Source: Catenulispora sp.
GTDB taxonomy: Bacteria; Actinomycetota; Actinomycetes; Streptomycetales; Catenulisporaceae
Assembly: GCA_013362315.1 (NCBI GenBank)
Contig: JABFWL010000197.1
Span: 1 to 43,402 of the forward strand
Direction of reading: 5' to 3'
DNA length: 43,402 bases
This document shows, piece by piece, positions 11,043 to 22,778 of this stretch. The notes under the pieces were generated by a model that made no database searches, had not been told where the DNA came from, and saw nothing but the letters and a program-made list of their open reading frames with translations. The first letter of the stretch is position 1; every line of letters begins with the position of its first letter. A program made the position numbers and the translations under genes.

Positions 11043-11150
11043 CATGATGGCCGGGTAAGCCGTCAAGTCCCAGGCGAAACCTTTACGGTCCGTCTCTGGT
11101 CGGCGACGTTCTGATACGGCAGTATTGCTGAGTCAGAGGAGCTTGAGCGC

Positions 11151-13610
11151 GTGCACCGACGAGACCGGTACGGGAGGGTCCGCTCCATGCACCGACCGTT
11201 CGAGCCGGAGTACGGCCCGAAGGCCGATCCCGGACGCCTGTACGCCTTCGTCGCGGTGGTCAGCGCGGCCGGGATCACGCTGCTGGTCGCGCTGCTGGCG
11301 CTGAACTGGAAGAGCTCGGGTCCCACCGCCGACTCGCTGCCGACCCTGGTCACCACCATGTGCCTGGTCTTCCTGGGCGAACTGCGGCCCCTGATGCGGC
11401 TGCAGCACACCAACCGGGAGGCCGCCACCACCACGGTGTTCACCATCGCCCTGCTGATGCTGGCCGGCTGGCCGCTGGCGGCGATCGTGCAGGCCGCGGC
11501 CTCGCTGGTGGGCGGCGCCGCCGGGCGCAAGACCTGGTGGCGCACGCTGTTCAACGTCTCGCAGTTCACGCTGTCGCTCGGCGCGGCCTGCGTGGTGCTG
11601 CAGGTCTTCGACGTCGTCCCGACCCCGGACCGGCCGTGGACGCCGAGCGTGTCCTACCTGGTCGCGATCCTGCTGGCCGGGATCGCCTACTTCACCGTCA
11701 ACCTGCTGCTGGTCTGGCAGGCGGTGGCGATCTGGACCGGGGTCTCGGTGCGGGTCGTGGCGCTGCGGGAGTGGAAGGTGGAGCTGCAGGTGGTCGGCGC
11801 CTCGGTGGTGCTGGCCCCGCTGATCACCGTGGTGATGCGGCACGAGCCGTTCCTGATCATCCTGTTCGTGCCGGTGCTGCTGGTCTTCTACCGCAGCGCC
11901 CTGGCCTTCGACGAGAGCGAGTGGCAGTCGCTGCACGACCCGCTGACCGCGCTGCCCAACCGCAAGGCCCTGCGGCGCCAGGCCGAGGCGATGCTGGGCT
12001 CCACCGGCGAGCCGGAGCCGCGCAGCCGGTCCTCGCTGTACGCCACCGGCCGCGCCCCGGCCGTGATGGCGTTCCCGCCCGGCCGCATCGGGCTGTTCCT
12101 GCTGGACCTGGACCGGTTCAAGGAGGTCAACGACACCCTCGGGCACGCCGCCGGCGACGAGCTGATCCGCGAGGTGGCGCAGCGGCTGTCGGCGGCGGTG
12201 CGGTCCGAGGACATGGTGGCCCGGCTCGGCGGCGACGAGTTCGCGGTGCTGCTGCCCGGCCTGCCGGACGTGGAGGCCGCCAAGCAGCTGGCGCAGCGGC
12301 TGCTGGACGCGGTCGCGGTGCCGTTCCGGCTGCACGGTTTCACCCTGGACGTGGAGGCCTCGCTCGGGATCGCGCTGCACCCCGACGACGCCCAGCACTA
12401 CGACGTGCTGCTGCGGCACGCGGACGTGGCGATGTACGAGGCCAAGCGCGGCAAGACCGGCTACGTGCGCTACGACCCGGCCCGGGACCGCAACAGCCCG
12501 GACCGGCTGGCGCTGCTGTCCGATCTGCGCGGCGCCCTGGAGGGCGGCCGGATAGAAGTGCACTACCAGCCGCAGGCCTCGTTCCGGGACGAGCGGGTGG
12601 TCGGCGTCGAGGCGCTGGCCCGCTGGCGGCACCAGACCCGCGGCGCGATCTCGCCGGAGACCTTCGTGCGGCTGGCCGAGTCCAGCGGCCTGATGCCTCG
12701 GCTGACCGAGTACATCCTCGACGTCTCGCTGCGGCAGGCGGCCCTGTGGTGGCGGGCCGGCCACGGCGTCCCGCTCGCGGTGAACGTCTCGCTGCGGGAC
12801 ATCGAGAACGCCGGGTTCGTGGAGATGGTGTCCCGCAAGCTCGCGCAGCACAAGGTGCTGCCGGAGGCGCTGCGTCTGGAGATCGCCGAGCGGGTGCTGG
12901 TCGGCGGCTCGCAGACCGCGCGCACCACGCTGCTGGACCTGTCGAAGCTCGGCGTGCGGCTGTCCATGGACGACTTCGGTACCGGCTACGCCTCGCTGCT
13001 GACGCTGCGCCGGCTGCCCTTCGACGAGATAAAGATCGACCGCTCGTTCGTCAGCGGCCTGGGCTACGACACCGACGACGCCGCGATCGTCCGCTCGACC
13101 ATAGACCTGGCGCACTCGCTGGGGCTGCGGGTGGTGGCCGAGGGCGTGGAGGACCCGGCCACGTGGACGGCGCTGCAGGGCTACGGCTGCGACGAGGCGC
13201 AGGGCTGGCTGGTGGCCAAGGCGCTGCCGGCCGGCGAGATCTCCGCGCTGCTGGCCGAGAAGACGCCCGGGGGCGGGCCGGCTGGGTCGGGATCGGCGGG
13301 ATCGGCGGTGTTCTCGGCGGGATCTGCGGGATCGGCGTCGGCCGGATCGTCGGTGTCGGCGGGATCGTCGGTGTCGGCGGGATCGTCGGTATCGTCGCCG
13401 GTGCCGGGACCAGGGACGGCGGCCAAGGCGTCGGTGATACCGGGCGCTGCTATGCCGGGTTCAGCGCTATCGGGGTCAGCGTTGCCAGGTCCGGCGTTAC
13501 CGGGCTCGGCGTTATCGGGTCCGGCGATAGCCGGCTCGGCGATGTCGGGCTTTCCGAAGCCCTCGGCCTCCGCCGCTCAGAGTGGGCCGCCGGAACAGCT
13601 CTCGGCCTGA
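11151..13610 (+). CDS. Membrane GGDEF-EAL protein (cyclic-di-GMP synthase/phosphodiesterase)
   Basis: 819 residues. GTG start with GAGGAG nine bases upstream. Residues 20-260 hold several hydrophobic helices, a membrane sensory region. The GGDEF domain follows with DLDRFKEVND and an intact G360-G-D-E-F364 active site, then an EAL domain with E487-A-L and later DDFGTGYASL, so both synthesis and hydrolysis of cyclic-di-GMP are possible. The last 110 residues are low complexity, Gly/Ser/Ala/Pro in short repeats (see 13344 and 13455), and would lie in the cytoplasm. Cyclic-di-GMP controls development in sporulating actinobacteria; the sensed signal is unknown. No operon partner is evident. Confidence 0.93.
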   Translation: MHRRDRYGRVRSMHRPFEPEYGPKADPGRLYAFVAVVSAAGITLLVALLALNWKSSGPTADSLPTLVTTMCLVFLGELRPLMRLQHTNREAATTTVFTIALLMLAGWPLAAIVQAAASLVGGAAGRKTWWRTLFNVSQFTLSLGAACVVLQVFDVVPTPDRPWTPSVSYLVAILLAGIAYFTVNLLLVWQAVAIWTGVSVRVVALREWKVELQVVGASVVLAPLITVVMRHEPFLIILFVPVLLVFYRSALAFDESEWQSLHDPLTALPNRKALRRQAEAMLGSTGEPEPRSRSSLYATGRAPAVMAFPPGRIGLFLLDLDRFKEVNDTLGHAAGDELIREVAQRLSAAVRSEDMVARLGGDEFAVLLPGLPDVEAAKQLAQRLLDAVAVPFRLHGFTLDVEASLGIALHPDDAQHYDVLLRHADVAMYEAKRGKTGYVRYDPARDRNSPDRLALLSDLRGALEGGRIEVHYQPQASFRDERVVGVEALARWRHQTRGAISPETFVRLAESSGLMPRLTEYILDVSLRQAALWWRAGHGVPLAVNVSLRDIENAGFVEMVSRKLAQHKVLPEALRLEIAERVLVGGSQTARTTLLDLSKLGVRLSMDDFGTGYASLLTLRRLPFDEIKIDRSFVSGLGYDTDDAAIVRSTIDLAHSLGLRVVAEGVEDPATWTALQGYGCDEAQGWLVAKALPAGEISALLAEKTPGGGPAGSGSAGSAVFSAGSAGSASAGSSVSAGSSVSAGSSVSSPVPGPGTAAKASVIPGAAMPGSALSGSALPGPALPGSALSGPAIAGSAMSGFPKPSASAAQSGPPEQLSA
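13344..13397 (+). repeat. 18-bp tandem repeat in the GGDEF-EAL tail
   Basis: Three copies starting at 13344, 13362 and 13380, the first two nearly identical (GGATCGTCGGTGTCGGCG). They keep the reading frame and encode repeated Ala-Gly-Ser-Ser-Val-Ser. Confidence 0.8.
13455..13550 (+). repeat. 15-bp degenerate tandem repeat in the GGDEF-EAL tail
   Basis: About seven units of five codons each, protein pattern Pro/Ser/Ala-Gly-Ser/Pro-Ala-Leu/Ile/Met. The unit is a whole number of codons, so gain or loss of copies would not break the gene. Confidence 0.75.
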
Positions 13611-13652
13611 TCCGGCGCTCCTGCCGAACCTCCGCGGCGCTACCGTACCGCC

Positions 13653-14498
13653 GTGGACATCCTTCGCTACACCGCTTTCAGCACCGATCCCTCCGGCGGC
13701 AACCCGGCCGGCGTCGTCCTGGACGCCCGGGGCGCGGACGACGCGGCGATGCTCGCCGCGGCTGCCGAGATCGGGTATTCCGAGACCGCTTTCGCCCTCC
13801 CGCTGGAGTCGGCCGGTGACCGGCATCTCCGACTGCGGTTCTTCAGCCCGCTGGCCGAGGTCTCCTTCTGCGGCCACGCCACCATCGCCACCGCCGTCGC
13901 CTACGCCGAGCGGCACGGCAGCGGCGACCTGACCTTCCAGACCATGGCCGGGACCGTCGAGGTGGCCACCGCCGCCGACGCCGCCGGCGTGATCACCGCG
14001 ACGCTGCTCAGCGTTCCGCCGCGCCAGGAGCCGCTCGCCGACGACGTCCTCGCCGCGCTGCTGGCGGCGCTGCGCTGGACCTGCGACGACCTGGACCCGG
14101 CCCTGCCGCCGCGCCTGGCCTACGGCGGCGCGTGGCACCCGATCATCGCCGCCGCCGACCGGTCCCGGCTGGCCCGGCTCGACTACGCCATGGACGAGCT
14201 CGCACCGCTGATGGCCGAGCACGGGTGGACCACGGTCGACCTGGTGTGGCGGGAGTCGGCCGAGGTGTTCCACGCCCGCAACCCGTTCCCGCCCGGCGGC
14301 GTCTACGAGGACGCCGCGACCGGCGCGGCCGCTGCCGCGTTCGGCGGATACCTGCGCGCCCTCGGACTGGTCGAGGCGCCGGCCACGATCACCGTCTACC
14401 AAGGCTTCGACATGGGGCGCCCCAGCATGCTGACGGTCGGCATCCCGGCCGGAGCCGGCGGGATCTCGGTCAGCGGGACGGCCGTCGTACTACCCTGA
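13653..14498 (+). CDS. PhzF-family isomerase/epimerase-like protein
   Basis: 281 residues with the PhzF signatures: the start DILRYTAFSTDPSGGNPAG, the catalytic glutamate E44 in YSETAF, SFCGHATIA in the first half and EDAATGAAAAAFGGYL in the second. PhzF enzymes are double-barrel proteins resembling diaminopimelate epimerase; the named one isomerises a chorismate-derived intermediate of phenazine synthesis. No other phenazine genes are nearby, so this is a family member of unknown substrate. GTG start without a strong ribosome site. It ends 42 bases before the kinase gene and may be co-transcribed with it. Confidence 0.88.
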   Translation: MDILRYTAFSTDPSGGNPAGVVLDARGADDAAMLAAAAEIGYSETAFALPLESAGDRHLRLRFFSPLAEVSFCGHATIATAVAYAERHGSGDLTFQTMAGTVEVATAADAAGVITATLLSVPPRQEPLADDVLAALLAALRWTCDDLDPALPPRLAYGGAWHPIIAAADRSRLARLDYAMDELAPLMAEHGWTTVDLVWRESAEVFHARNPFPPGGVYEDAATGAAAAAFGGYLRALGLVEAPATITVYQGFDMGRPSMLTVGIPAGAGGISVSGTAVVLP

Positions 14499-14540
14499 TA
14501 TCCAGCCTGTTTCCGTCCGGGCGCCACTTGGGGGGACCAC

Positions 14541-15995
14541 GTGAGCATCGGATCGACCGGGGCCGGCCACCGCCGGGACCTGCTCGTCGGCGGCCGCTAC
14601 CGGCTGTCGCACCGCCTCGGCTCCGGCGGCTACGGCCGGGTGTGGCTGGCCCACGACACTGTTCTGGCGGCGGACGTCGCGGTCAAGGAGGTGCTGCTGC
14701 CGCCCTCGCTGAGCGCGGACGAGCTGGGCATCCGGCTGGCTCGCGCCGAACGCGAGGCCCGCAACGCCGCGCGGCTGCGGGGCCACCCGAACGTGGTCGC
14801 GGTGTACGACGTGGTGGTCGAGGCCGGCGTGCCATGGACCGTGATGCAGCTGGTCCGCGGCCGTTCGCTCGCCGAACAGCTGGTGGCCGGCGGGCCGCTT
14901 TCGCCGGAGCAGGCCGCGCGCGTGGCCGAGGGACTGCTGCGCGCGCTCTCCGCCGCGCATCAGGCGGGTCTGCTGCACCGCGACGTGAAACCGGCGAACG
15001 TGCTGCTCGCCGACGACGGCATGGTGCTGCTCACCGATTTCGGCATCGCGGTCTCGGCCGAGGATCCCGGGCTCACCGCCGCCGGGGCGGTCGTCGGGTC
15101 GGCGGAGTACCTGGCGCCGGAACGCGTGCGCGGACAGGACGCGGGGCCGCCCTCCGACCTGTTCTCGCTCGGTGTGACGCTCTACGAGGCGGTCGAGGGC
15201 CTGTCGCCCTTTCGCCGCGCTGAGACCGCCGCGAGCTTCGGCGCGGTGCTGCTGGACACGCCGCCGGCGCCGAGTCGCGCGCCGGGAGCGCTCGGCGAGG
15301 TGATACGAGGGCTGATGATCAAGGAGCCGGAGCGGCGGATGACCGCTGGGGCCGCGCTCGCGACGCTCGCCGGGGCCGGTGTGCCGGACCCGGTCTCGAC
15401 CGCCTCGAACCCGCCGCCCGTGAGTCCGCTACAGCCTGCCGCCGCACCGACCGCCGCTCCACCGACCGTCGCCGCTTACCAGCCTCCGCTCGCCGGTAGT
15501 CCGGCACAGCCGAACCAGCCCGGCCAGCTGCCGCCCCGCCGTCGAGACCCGGCCCGCGTCCTCGTCCCTCTGCTCTTCGCCGCCTATTTCGCGGTCGTCG
15601 CCTATCTCCCCGCCTTCACTCTCCCGCGCGACAAGCTCTCCTTCGACTTCCCCGATCCCACCACCGTCCGTACCTGGCAGCTTTTCCGCTGGTTCCCCGG
15701 CGAGGCCGGCGGCTTGAAAGTCGCGACGGTCCTGCAGCTCGTCGGCATCGCCGCCGCTCTCGTCGCCTTGGCTGCCCTGACCCCGCGCCGAGGTCCAGCT
15801 CTGCGCGTCGTCGCCTACCTCGGGGCGCTCTTCGCCGGCGGCCTGGAGATCTTCACCGACCTGCACTACGGCGGTCCCTGGTCCACCGGTATACCCATCG
15901 GCCCCGGCTACTGGTGCCTGTGGCTCGGCATGGCCGCGCTGGCGGTCGCCGTCCCAGCTCGGGACGCGGTCTCCCGGAGACGGAAAGTCGCCTGA
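14541..15995 (+). CDS. Membrane Ser/Thr protein kinase
   Basis: 484 residues. An Hanks-type kinase domain occupies residues 15-275, with G-loop LGSGGYGRV, ATP lysine K49 (VAVKE), catalytic H146-R-D148-V-K and D166-F-G. A Pro/Ala/Thr-rich linker (about 285-330) leads to a C-terminal module with four predicted membrane helices, separated by a long extracytoplasmic loop after the first. There are no PASTA domains, so it is not PknB-like; the multi-pass C-terminus may sense a membrane or envelope signal. GTG start, preceded by GGGGGGACC. The target proteins are unknown. Confidence 0.92.
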   Translation: MSIGSTGAGHRRDLLVGGRYRLSHRLGSGGYGRVWLAHDTVLAADVAVKEVLLPPSLSADELGIRLARAEREARNAARLRGHPNVVAVYDVVVEAGVPWTVMQLVRGRSLAEQLVAGGPLSPEQAARVAEGLLRALSAAHQAGLLHRDVKPANVLLADDGMVLLTDFGIAVSAEDPGLTAAGAVVGSAEYLAPERVRGQDAGPPSDLFSLGVTLYEAVEGLSPFRRAETAASFGAVLLDTPPAPSRAPGALGEVIRGLMIKEPERRMTAGAALATLAGAGVPDPVSTASNPPPVSPLQPAAAPTAAPPTVAAYQPPLAGSPAQPNQPGQLPPRRRDPARVLVPLLFAAYFAVVAYLPAFTLPRDKLSFDFPDPTTVRTWQLFRWFPGEAGGLKVATVLQLVGIAAALVALAALTPRRGPALRVVAYLGALFAGGLEIFTDLHYGGPWSTGIPIGPGYWCLWLGMAALAVAVPARDAVSRRRKVA

Positions 15996-16006
15996 CGTCC
16001 CGCGAC

Positions 16007-16048
16007 TAGGATGGCTACGGTTGTCCGAAACCCCAGTCCACACCGTAG
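16007..16048 (+). promoter_or_regulatory. Likely gatCAB promoter -10 and leader hairpin
   Basis: TAGGAT (16007-16012) is a reasonable -10 hexamer. Just downstream CTACGGT (16015-16021) and ACCGTAG (16042-16048) form a perfect 7-bp inverted repeat within the likely leader, ending 12 bases before the gatC start. Its role is unknown. Confidence 0.4.
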
Positions 16049-16060
16049 GGATCCGAGCAT

Positions 16061-16372
16061 ATGCCCGCTATCACCCGTGAAGAGGTCGCCCACCTGGCGC
16101 GGCTGTCACGGCTCGACCTGTCCGAAGACGAGCTCGTGCACTACGCCGAGCAGCTGAACGTCATTCTCGGTTCGGTGGCCCGTGTCAGCGAGGCCGTGCA
16201 GCAGCTCGGTCAGGGCCAGGACATCCCGCCGACCTCGCACGCGCTGCCGCTGGTCAACGTCACCCGGCCGGACGTGGAACGGCCGTGCCTGGACCCGGCC
16301 GAGGTGCTGGGGCAGGCCCCGGCCGCGCAGGACCAGCGGTTCCGGGTGCCGCGGATCCTCGGGGAGGACTGA
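16061..16372 (+). CDS. gatC: Asp-tRNA(Asn)/Glu-tRNA(Gln) amidotransferase subunit C
   Basis: 103 residues, typical of GatC. The N-terminal REEVAHLARLSRLDLSEDEL is the family signature, followed by HVTRPD-like and DPAEVLGQAP elements near the C-terminus. GatC wraps around GatA and GatB and stabilises the heterotrimer that amidates misacylated Glu-tRNA(Gln) or Asp-tRNA(Asn). First gene of the gatC-gatA-small ORF-gatB operon; three bases separate it from gatA. Confidence 0.95.
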   Translation: MPAITREEVAHLARLSRLDLSEDELVHYAEQLNVILGSVARVSEAVQQLGQGQDIPPTSHALPLVNVTRPDVERPCLDPAEVLGQAPAAQDQRFRVPRILGED

Positions 16373-16375
16373 GCG

Positions 16376-17884
16376 ATGAGCACTGCTTTCGACGGTGACC
16401 TGACCCGCGGCACCGCGGCCGCGCTGGCCGCCGCCATCAAGGCCGGCGACGTGACCGCCACCGAGGTGGCGCAGGCGCACCTGGACCGCATCGCCAAGGT
16501 CGACGAGAAGGTGCACGCCTTCCTGCACATCGACGCCGAGGGGGCGCTGGCCCAGGCCGCCGCGGTGGACGCCAAGCGCGCCCGCGGCGAGGAGCTCGGC
16601 CCGCTGGCCGGCGTGCCGCTGGCGCTGAAGGACGTCTTCACCATGCGGGGCGTCCCGACCACCTGCGGCTCGAAGATCCTCGAGGGCTGGCGGCCGCCGT
16701 ACGACGCCACCGTGACCCGCAAGCTGCGCGAGGCCGACCTCGTCATCCTCGGCAAGACCAACATGGACGAGTTCGCGATGGGCTCCTCCACCGAGAACTC
16801 CGCCTACGGCCCCACCCGCAACCCCTGGGACCTGACCCGCATCCCCGGCGGCTCCGGCGGCGGCTCCTCGGCCAGCCTCGCGGCCTTCGAGGCGCCGCTG
16901 GCCATCGGCACCGACACCGGCGGCTCGATCCGCCAGCCGGCCTCGGTCACCGGCACGGTCGGCGTGAAGCCCACCTACGGCGGCGTCTCCCGCTACGGCC
17001 TGGTGGCCTTCTCCTCCTCCCTGGACCAGGGCGGCCCCTGTGCCCGCACGGTCCTGGACGCCGCGCTGCTGCACGCCGCGATCGCCGGCCACGACCCGCT
17101 GGACTCCACCTCCATCGACCAGCCGGTCCCGGACGTCGTGGCCGCGGCGCAGCGGGCCGATGTCTTGGGCATGCGGATCGGCGTGGTCAAGCAGTTCGAC
17201 GGCGAGGGCTACCAGGCCGGCGTCCTCAGCCGCTTCCACGAGGCCGTGGACCTGCTGCGCGAGCTCGGTGCCACCGTCGTGGAGGTCGACTGCCCGTCCT
17301 TCGACTCCGCGCTGTCCGCCTACTACCTCATCGCCCCGTCCGAGTGCTCCTCGAACCTGGCCCGCTTCGACGCCATGCGCTACGGCCTGCGCGTCGGCGA
17401 CGACGGCGTCAACGGTGTCGAGGAAGTCATGGCACTGACCCGCGAGGCCGGCTTCGGCCCCGAGGTGAAGCGCCGCATCATGCTCGGCACCTACGCCCTG
17501 TCCTCCGGCTACTACGACGCCTACTACGGCTCGGCCCAGCAGGTCCGCACCCTGATCATCCGCGACTTCGACCGCGCCTTCGCCGACGTCGACGTGCTGG
17601 TCAGCCCCACTACCCCGACCACCGCCTTCAAGATCGGCGAACGCGTCGACGACCCGATGGCGATGTACCTGGCCGACCTGTGCACCATCCCCACCAACCT
17701 CGCCGGCAACGCCGGCATGTCCATCCCGGTGGGCCTCGCCCCCGAGGACGGCCTCCCGGTCGGCCTCCAGATCATCGCCCCGGCCATGGCCGACGACCGC
17801 CTCTACCGCGTCGGCGCGGCCCTCGAGACCGCTCTGAACACCAAGTGGGGACACCCGCTGATCGAGGAGGTGCCGTCCCTGTGA
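16376..17884 (+). CDS. gatA: Asp-tRNA(Asn)/Glu-tRNA(Gln) amidotransferase subunit A
   Basis: 502 residues, an amidase-signature enzyme that frees ammonia from glutamine for GatB. The Ser-cis-Ser-Lys triad is present: K85 in ALKDVF, S160 in the Gly/Ser-rich loop and S184 in [11 protein letters not shown] (assigned by motif spacing in known GatA). Preceded by GGGGAGG within the end of gatC. Its TGA overlaps the GTG of the next small gene, showing translational coupling. Confidence 0.97.
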   Translation: MSTAFDGDLTRGTAAALAAAIKAGDVTATEVAQAHLDRIAKVDEKVHAFLHIDAEGALAQAAAVDAKRARGEELGPLAGVPLALKDVFTMRGVPTTCGSKILEGWRPPYDATVTRKLREADLVILGKTNMDEFAMGSSTENSAYGPTRNPWDLTRIPGGSGGGSSASLAAFEAPLAIGTDTGGSIRQPASVTGTVGVKPTYGGVSRYGLVAFSSSLDQGGPCARTVLDAALLHAAIAGHDPLDSTSIDQPVPDVVAAAQRADVLGMRIGVVKQFDGEGYQAGVLSRFHEAVDLLRELGATVVEVDCPSFDSALSAYYLIAPSECSSNLARFDAMRYGLRVGDDGVNGVEEVMALTREAGFGPEVKRRIMLGTYALSSGYYDAYYGSAQQVRTLIIRDFDRAFADVDVLVSPTTPTTAFKIGERVDDPMAMYLADLCTIPTNLAGNAGMSIPVGLAPEDGLPVGLQIIAPAMADDRLYRVGAALETALNTKWGHPLIEEVPSL

Positions 17885-18105
17885 GTCCGAAGAAAACCAA
17901 GAGCCGAGGCAAGATCGGCACCGTGTTCGCCATCGGCAGCTCCGTGACCCTGGCGCCGGTCCTGGCCCGCCGCTTCAAGGAGGCCCGCGCCAAGGGCGAC
18001 AAGCTGGCGATCGCCGACGTCACGGTGTCGGCCGCCGCGCTGGCGATCGGCGTGCTTCAGGCGCTGCGGGCGCGTAAGAGCTCCGAAAAGAAGGGCGAGG
18101 CCTGA
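17881..18105 (+). CDS. 74-residue basic membrane protein between gatA and gatB
   Basis: I do not recognise the family. The GTG start overlaps the gatA stop as GTGA, and gatB begins two bases after its stop, so it is a translationally coupled member of the gat operon. The N-terminus is lysine-rich ([10 protein letters not shown]), followed by two moderately hydrophobic stretches ([15 protein letters not shown] and [16 protein letters not shown]) separated by a charged loop with a KEARAKGDK segment, and a basic C-terminus. It could be a small two-pass membrane or membrane-associated protein. No catalytic motif is visible. A partner of the amidotransferase, or a passenger, are both possible. Confidence 0.75.
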   Translation: MSPKKTKSRGKIGTVFAIGSSVTLAPVLARRFKEARAKGDKLAIADVTVSAAALAIGVLQALRARKSSEKKGEA

Positions 18106-18106
18106 G

Positions 18107-19612
18107 ATGACCACGAGCACTATGAGCCTGCCCACCTATGACGAAGCTCTGGCCTCCTACGACCCCGTCATGGGCCTGGAGGTCCACGTCGAGCTGGGCA
18201 CCGCCACCAAGATGTTCTGCGGCTGCCCGACCGGCTTCGGCGCCGAGCCCAACACCCAGACCTGCCCGACGTGCCTGGGCCTGCCCGGCTCGCTGCCGGT
18301 GGTGAACGCCGTCGCGATCGAGTCGGCGATCCGGATCGGGCTGGCGCTGAACTGCGACATCGCCGAGTGGTGCCGGTTCGCGCGGAAGAACTACTTCTAT
18401 CCGGACATGCCGAAGAACTTCCAGACCTCGCAGTACGACGAGCCGATCGCCTTCAACGGGTACCTCGACGTCGAGGCCGCCGGCCGGACGTGGCGGATCG
18501 AGATCGAGCGCGCGCACATGGAGGAGGACACCGGCAAGTCCACGCACGTCGGCGGCGCGACCGGCCGCATCCACGGCGCGGACTACTCGCTGGTCGACTA
18601 CAACCGGGCCGGCATCCCGCTGATCGAGATCGTCACCAAGCCGATCACCGGCGCCGGTGAGCACGCGCCGGAGGTGGCCAAGGCCTACGTCGCCGAGCTG
18701 CGCGAGCTGATCAGGGCGCTCGGGGTCTCCGAGGCCCGCATGGAGCTCGGGCAGATGCGCTGCGACGCCAACCTGTCGCTGCGCCCGCTGGGCACCGAGA
18801 AGTTCGGCACCCGCTCGGAGACCAAGAACGTCAACTCCCTGCGCTCGGTGGAGCGCGCGGTGACCTTCGAGATCCGCCGCCACGCCGCAGTCCTGAACGC
18901 CGGCGACAAGGTGGTGCAGGAGACCCGCCACTTCCACGAGAACGACGGCACCACCTCCCCGGGCCGGGTGAAGGAGGAGGCGGAGGACTACCGCTACTTC
19001 CCCGAGCCGGACCTGGTCCCGGTCGCGCCGTCCCGGGAGTGGGTGCAGGAGCTGCGCGGGACGCTGCCGGAGCTGCCGGGCGCGCGCCGCAAGCGGCTGC
19101 AGGCCGACTGGGGCGTGAGCGACCACGACATGCAGTCGATCCTGAACGCCGGCGCCGTCGACCTGATCGTCGAGACGGTGTCCCTGGGCGCCGCCGCCGA
19201 CCAGGCCCGCAAGTGGTGGATGGGCGAGCTGGCGCGCCGCGCCAACGAGGACGACGTCGACCTCGGCGCGCTGCCCATCACCCCGGCGCAGGTCGCCGAG
19301 GTCGTCGCGCTCACCGCGGCCGGCAAGCTGAACGACAAGCTGGCCCGCCAGGTGATCGAGGGCGTGCTGGCCGGCGAGGGCTCCCCGGAGGAGGTCGTCG
19401 CCAAGCGCGGCCTGGCCGTGGTCAGCGACGACGGGGCGCTGCTGGCCGCGATCGACGAGGCCATCGCCGCGTTCCCCGATGCCGCCGAGAAGGTCCGCGG
19501 CGGCAACCAGGGACCGGCCGGCCAGCTCATCGGCGCGGTGATGAAGGCCACCCGCGGCCAGGCGGACGCCGCGCGGGTGCGGGAGCTGCTGCTGGAGCGG
19601 CTGTCCGGCTGA
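18107..19612 (+). CDS. gatB: Asp-tRNA(Asn)/Glu-tRNA(Gln) amidotransferase subunit B
   Basis: 501 residues. The GatB cradle domain is recognised by [18 protein letters not shown], the C-x-C...C-x2-C zinc-type cysteines ([13 protein letters not shown]), and the [18 protein letters not shown] signature; the C-terminal helical and YqeY-like tail (from about 345) follows. GatB phosphorylates the tRNA-bound Glu/Asp and uses the ammonia from GatA. The ATG at 18107 follows the previous stop by one base; a second ATG at residue 6 is also possible. Confidence 0.97.
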   Translation: MTTSTMSLPTYDEALASYDPVMGLEVHVELGTATKMFCGCPTGFGAEPNTQTCPTCLGLPGSLPVVNAVAIESAIRIGLALNCDIAEWCRFARKNYFYPDMPKNFQTSQYDEPIAFNGYLDVEAAGRTWRIEIERAHMEEDTGKSTHVGGATGRIHGADYSLVDYNRAGIPLIEIVTKPITGAGEHAPEVAKAYVAELRELIRALGVSEARMELGQMRCDANLSLRPLGTEKFGTRSETKNVNSLRSVERAVTFEIRRHAAVLNAGDKVVQETRHFHENDGTTSPGRVKEEAEDYRYFPEPDLVPVAPSREWVQELRGTLPELPGARRKRLQADWGVSDHDMQSILNAGAVDLIVETVSLGAAADQARKWWMGELARRANEDDVDLGALPITPAQVAEVVALTAAGKLNDKLARQVIEGVLAGEGSPEEVVAKRGLAVVSDDGALLAAIDEAIAAFPDAAEKVRGGNQGPAGQLIGAVMKATRGQADAARVRELLLERLSG

Positions 19613-19663
19613 GGCAGTCGAAGACAGTGAGCCGATGAGGCAGGACACTGCGACAGCGGCGGA

Positions 19664-19698
19664 GCGGCGGGCCGTCTTCCCTGGGGAGGCGGCCCGTC
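19664..19698 (+). terminator. Terminator hairpin of the gatCAB operon
   Basis: A stem of about 16 bp with three G-U pairs (19664-19679 with 19683-19698) and a loop of about 3 nt, about 50 bases after the gatB stop. No T-tract. Confidence 0.65.
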
Positions 19699-19764
19699 GG
19701 CTTGCGCCGGGGCGCGGGTGTTTGTAGCGGGGGCGGTTTGTAGCGGGCCTACCTCGACGGCGGG

Positions 19765-19978
19765 TTGCCGGCGGTCGAGTGGATCGTGCGGCGGGCCCGG
19801 CGGGAGAACTCGCACCGGGCCGGCCGGGGGTTCGCGGTAGCCGAGGCGGGGGGCGAGACGCCAGTTCTGGCGGACCCGCCGGCCCGGTTCGCGGTCACGA
19901 TCGAGGACGTCGCCGTCGACGGGACGTTCCCCGCCGACGGCTTCGCCGACCGGGTCGGCGCCTGGGCGGCCGCCACGC

Positions 19979-20007
<29 letters not shown>
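19765..20007 (+). pseudogene. Short open frame, possible gene remnant
   Basis: A frame of 80 codons opens at the TTG at 19765 after an in-frame TAG at 19741. Codon use has the same strong third-position GC as real genes here, and the protein (VEWIVRRARRENSH near the start, FAVTIEDVAVDGTFPADGF in the middle) does not look random. There is no ribosome site, and it overlaps the 3' end of the opposing four-gene operon by 29 bases. It could be the 3' end of a decayed gene or a small real gene. I recognise no family. Confidence 0.35.
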
Positions 20008-22106
<2,099 letters not shown>

Positions 22107-22110
<4 letters not shown>

Positions 22111-22778
22111 AGCCGGTCCGCCTGTTCTTTCGTGATCTCCATCAGGTCACCGAGCTCCGGCGGACCCGCCTTCCGGGTCACGAAAAGCTGCTCCACGACC
22201 GTCCCGTGCTGCACCAACCCGTATCCGACGTAGTCCCCGAGCGTCGTCTTCTCGGTGTCCTGCGCCACGTACCCGGTCCCCGTCCCGGCCGGGGTCGTCG
22301 TCCACGCGTTCATCACGTCCTTCGTCTCGCTGAAGAACTGTCCGGCGCCGTCGGTGGAGCGGAACTGCACCAGGTCGAGCTCGACCTGCGTCCCGTCGGG
22401 CCGGACCCACACCGTCCGTGCGGCGCGCCGGAAGCCCTCCTCGTTGAGCGTCGCCAGCGCGCGGTCGGGGTGCTCGAAATACTCGGCCAGGTGCCCGATC
22501 GTCACCCAACTCCGCGCTGGCAGGAGCGGGCTGTCGTGGGCGTCGGCGGGCCCGTCCAGCAGCAGCTCCCGCAGATCCCCGTCCAGCTTCGCGCCGTCGT
22601 CCGTCTTCGGGTCCGGCTTCTCGGCCGCCGCGGGCGCCACCGCCGCCGCGACCGTGTGCGGCACCGGCGGCAGCGGCGTCGGCGGCCGCGAGTACTGGAC
22701 GGCGAACCCGCCCGCCACGCCGCCGGCCAAGCCCAGCGCCACGGCGCTGGAGAACAGCGATCCGGTCCGTCGCTTCAC
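22107..22778 (-). CDS. Single-pass membrane protein, second gene of paralogous cassette
   Basis: 223 residues, the smallest of the four and without a cytoplasmic arm: MKRRTGS is followed at once by a Gly/Ala-rich membrane helix (about residues 8-28) and a Pro-rich linker. The outer domain has [13 protein letters not shown] and [17 protein letters not shown], matching the two shared motifs of the other three. The GTG start overlaps the upstream stop as GTGA, and its own stop overlaps the next GTG in the same way. No family recognised. Confidence 0.82.

Noticed and set aside
11360-13819. An 819-codon open frame overlapping the GGDEF-EAL gene
   Set aside because: By chance it has the same length as the real gene but is in another frame; the protein is Arg/Gly/Ala-rich without any domain, while the other frame has intact GGDEF and EAL motifs. 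High GC makes such long shadows common.
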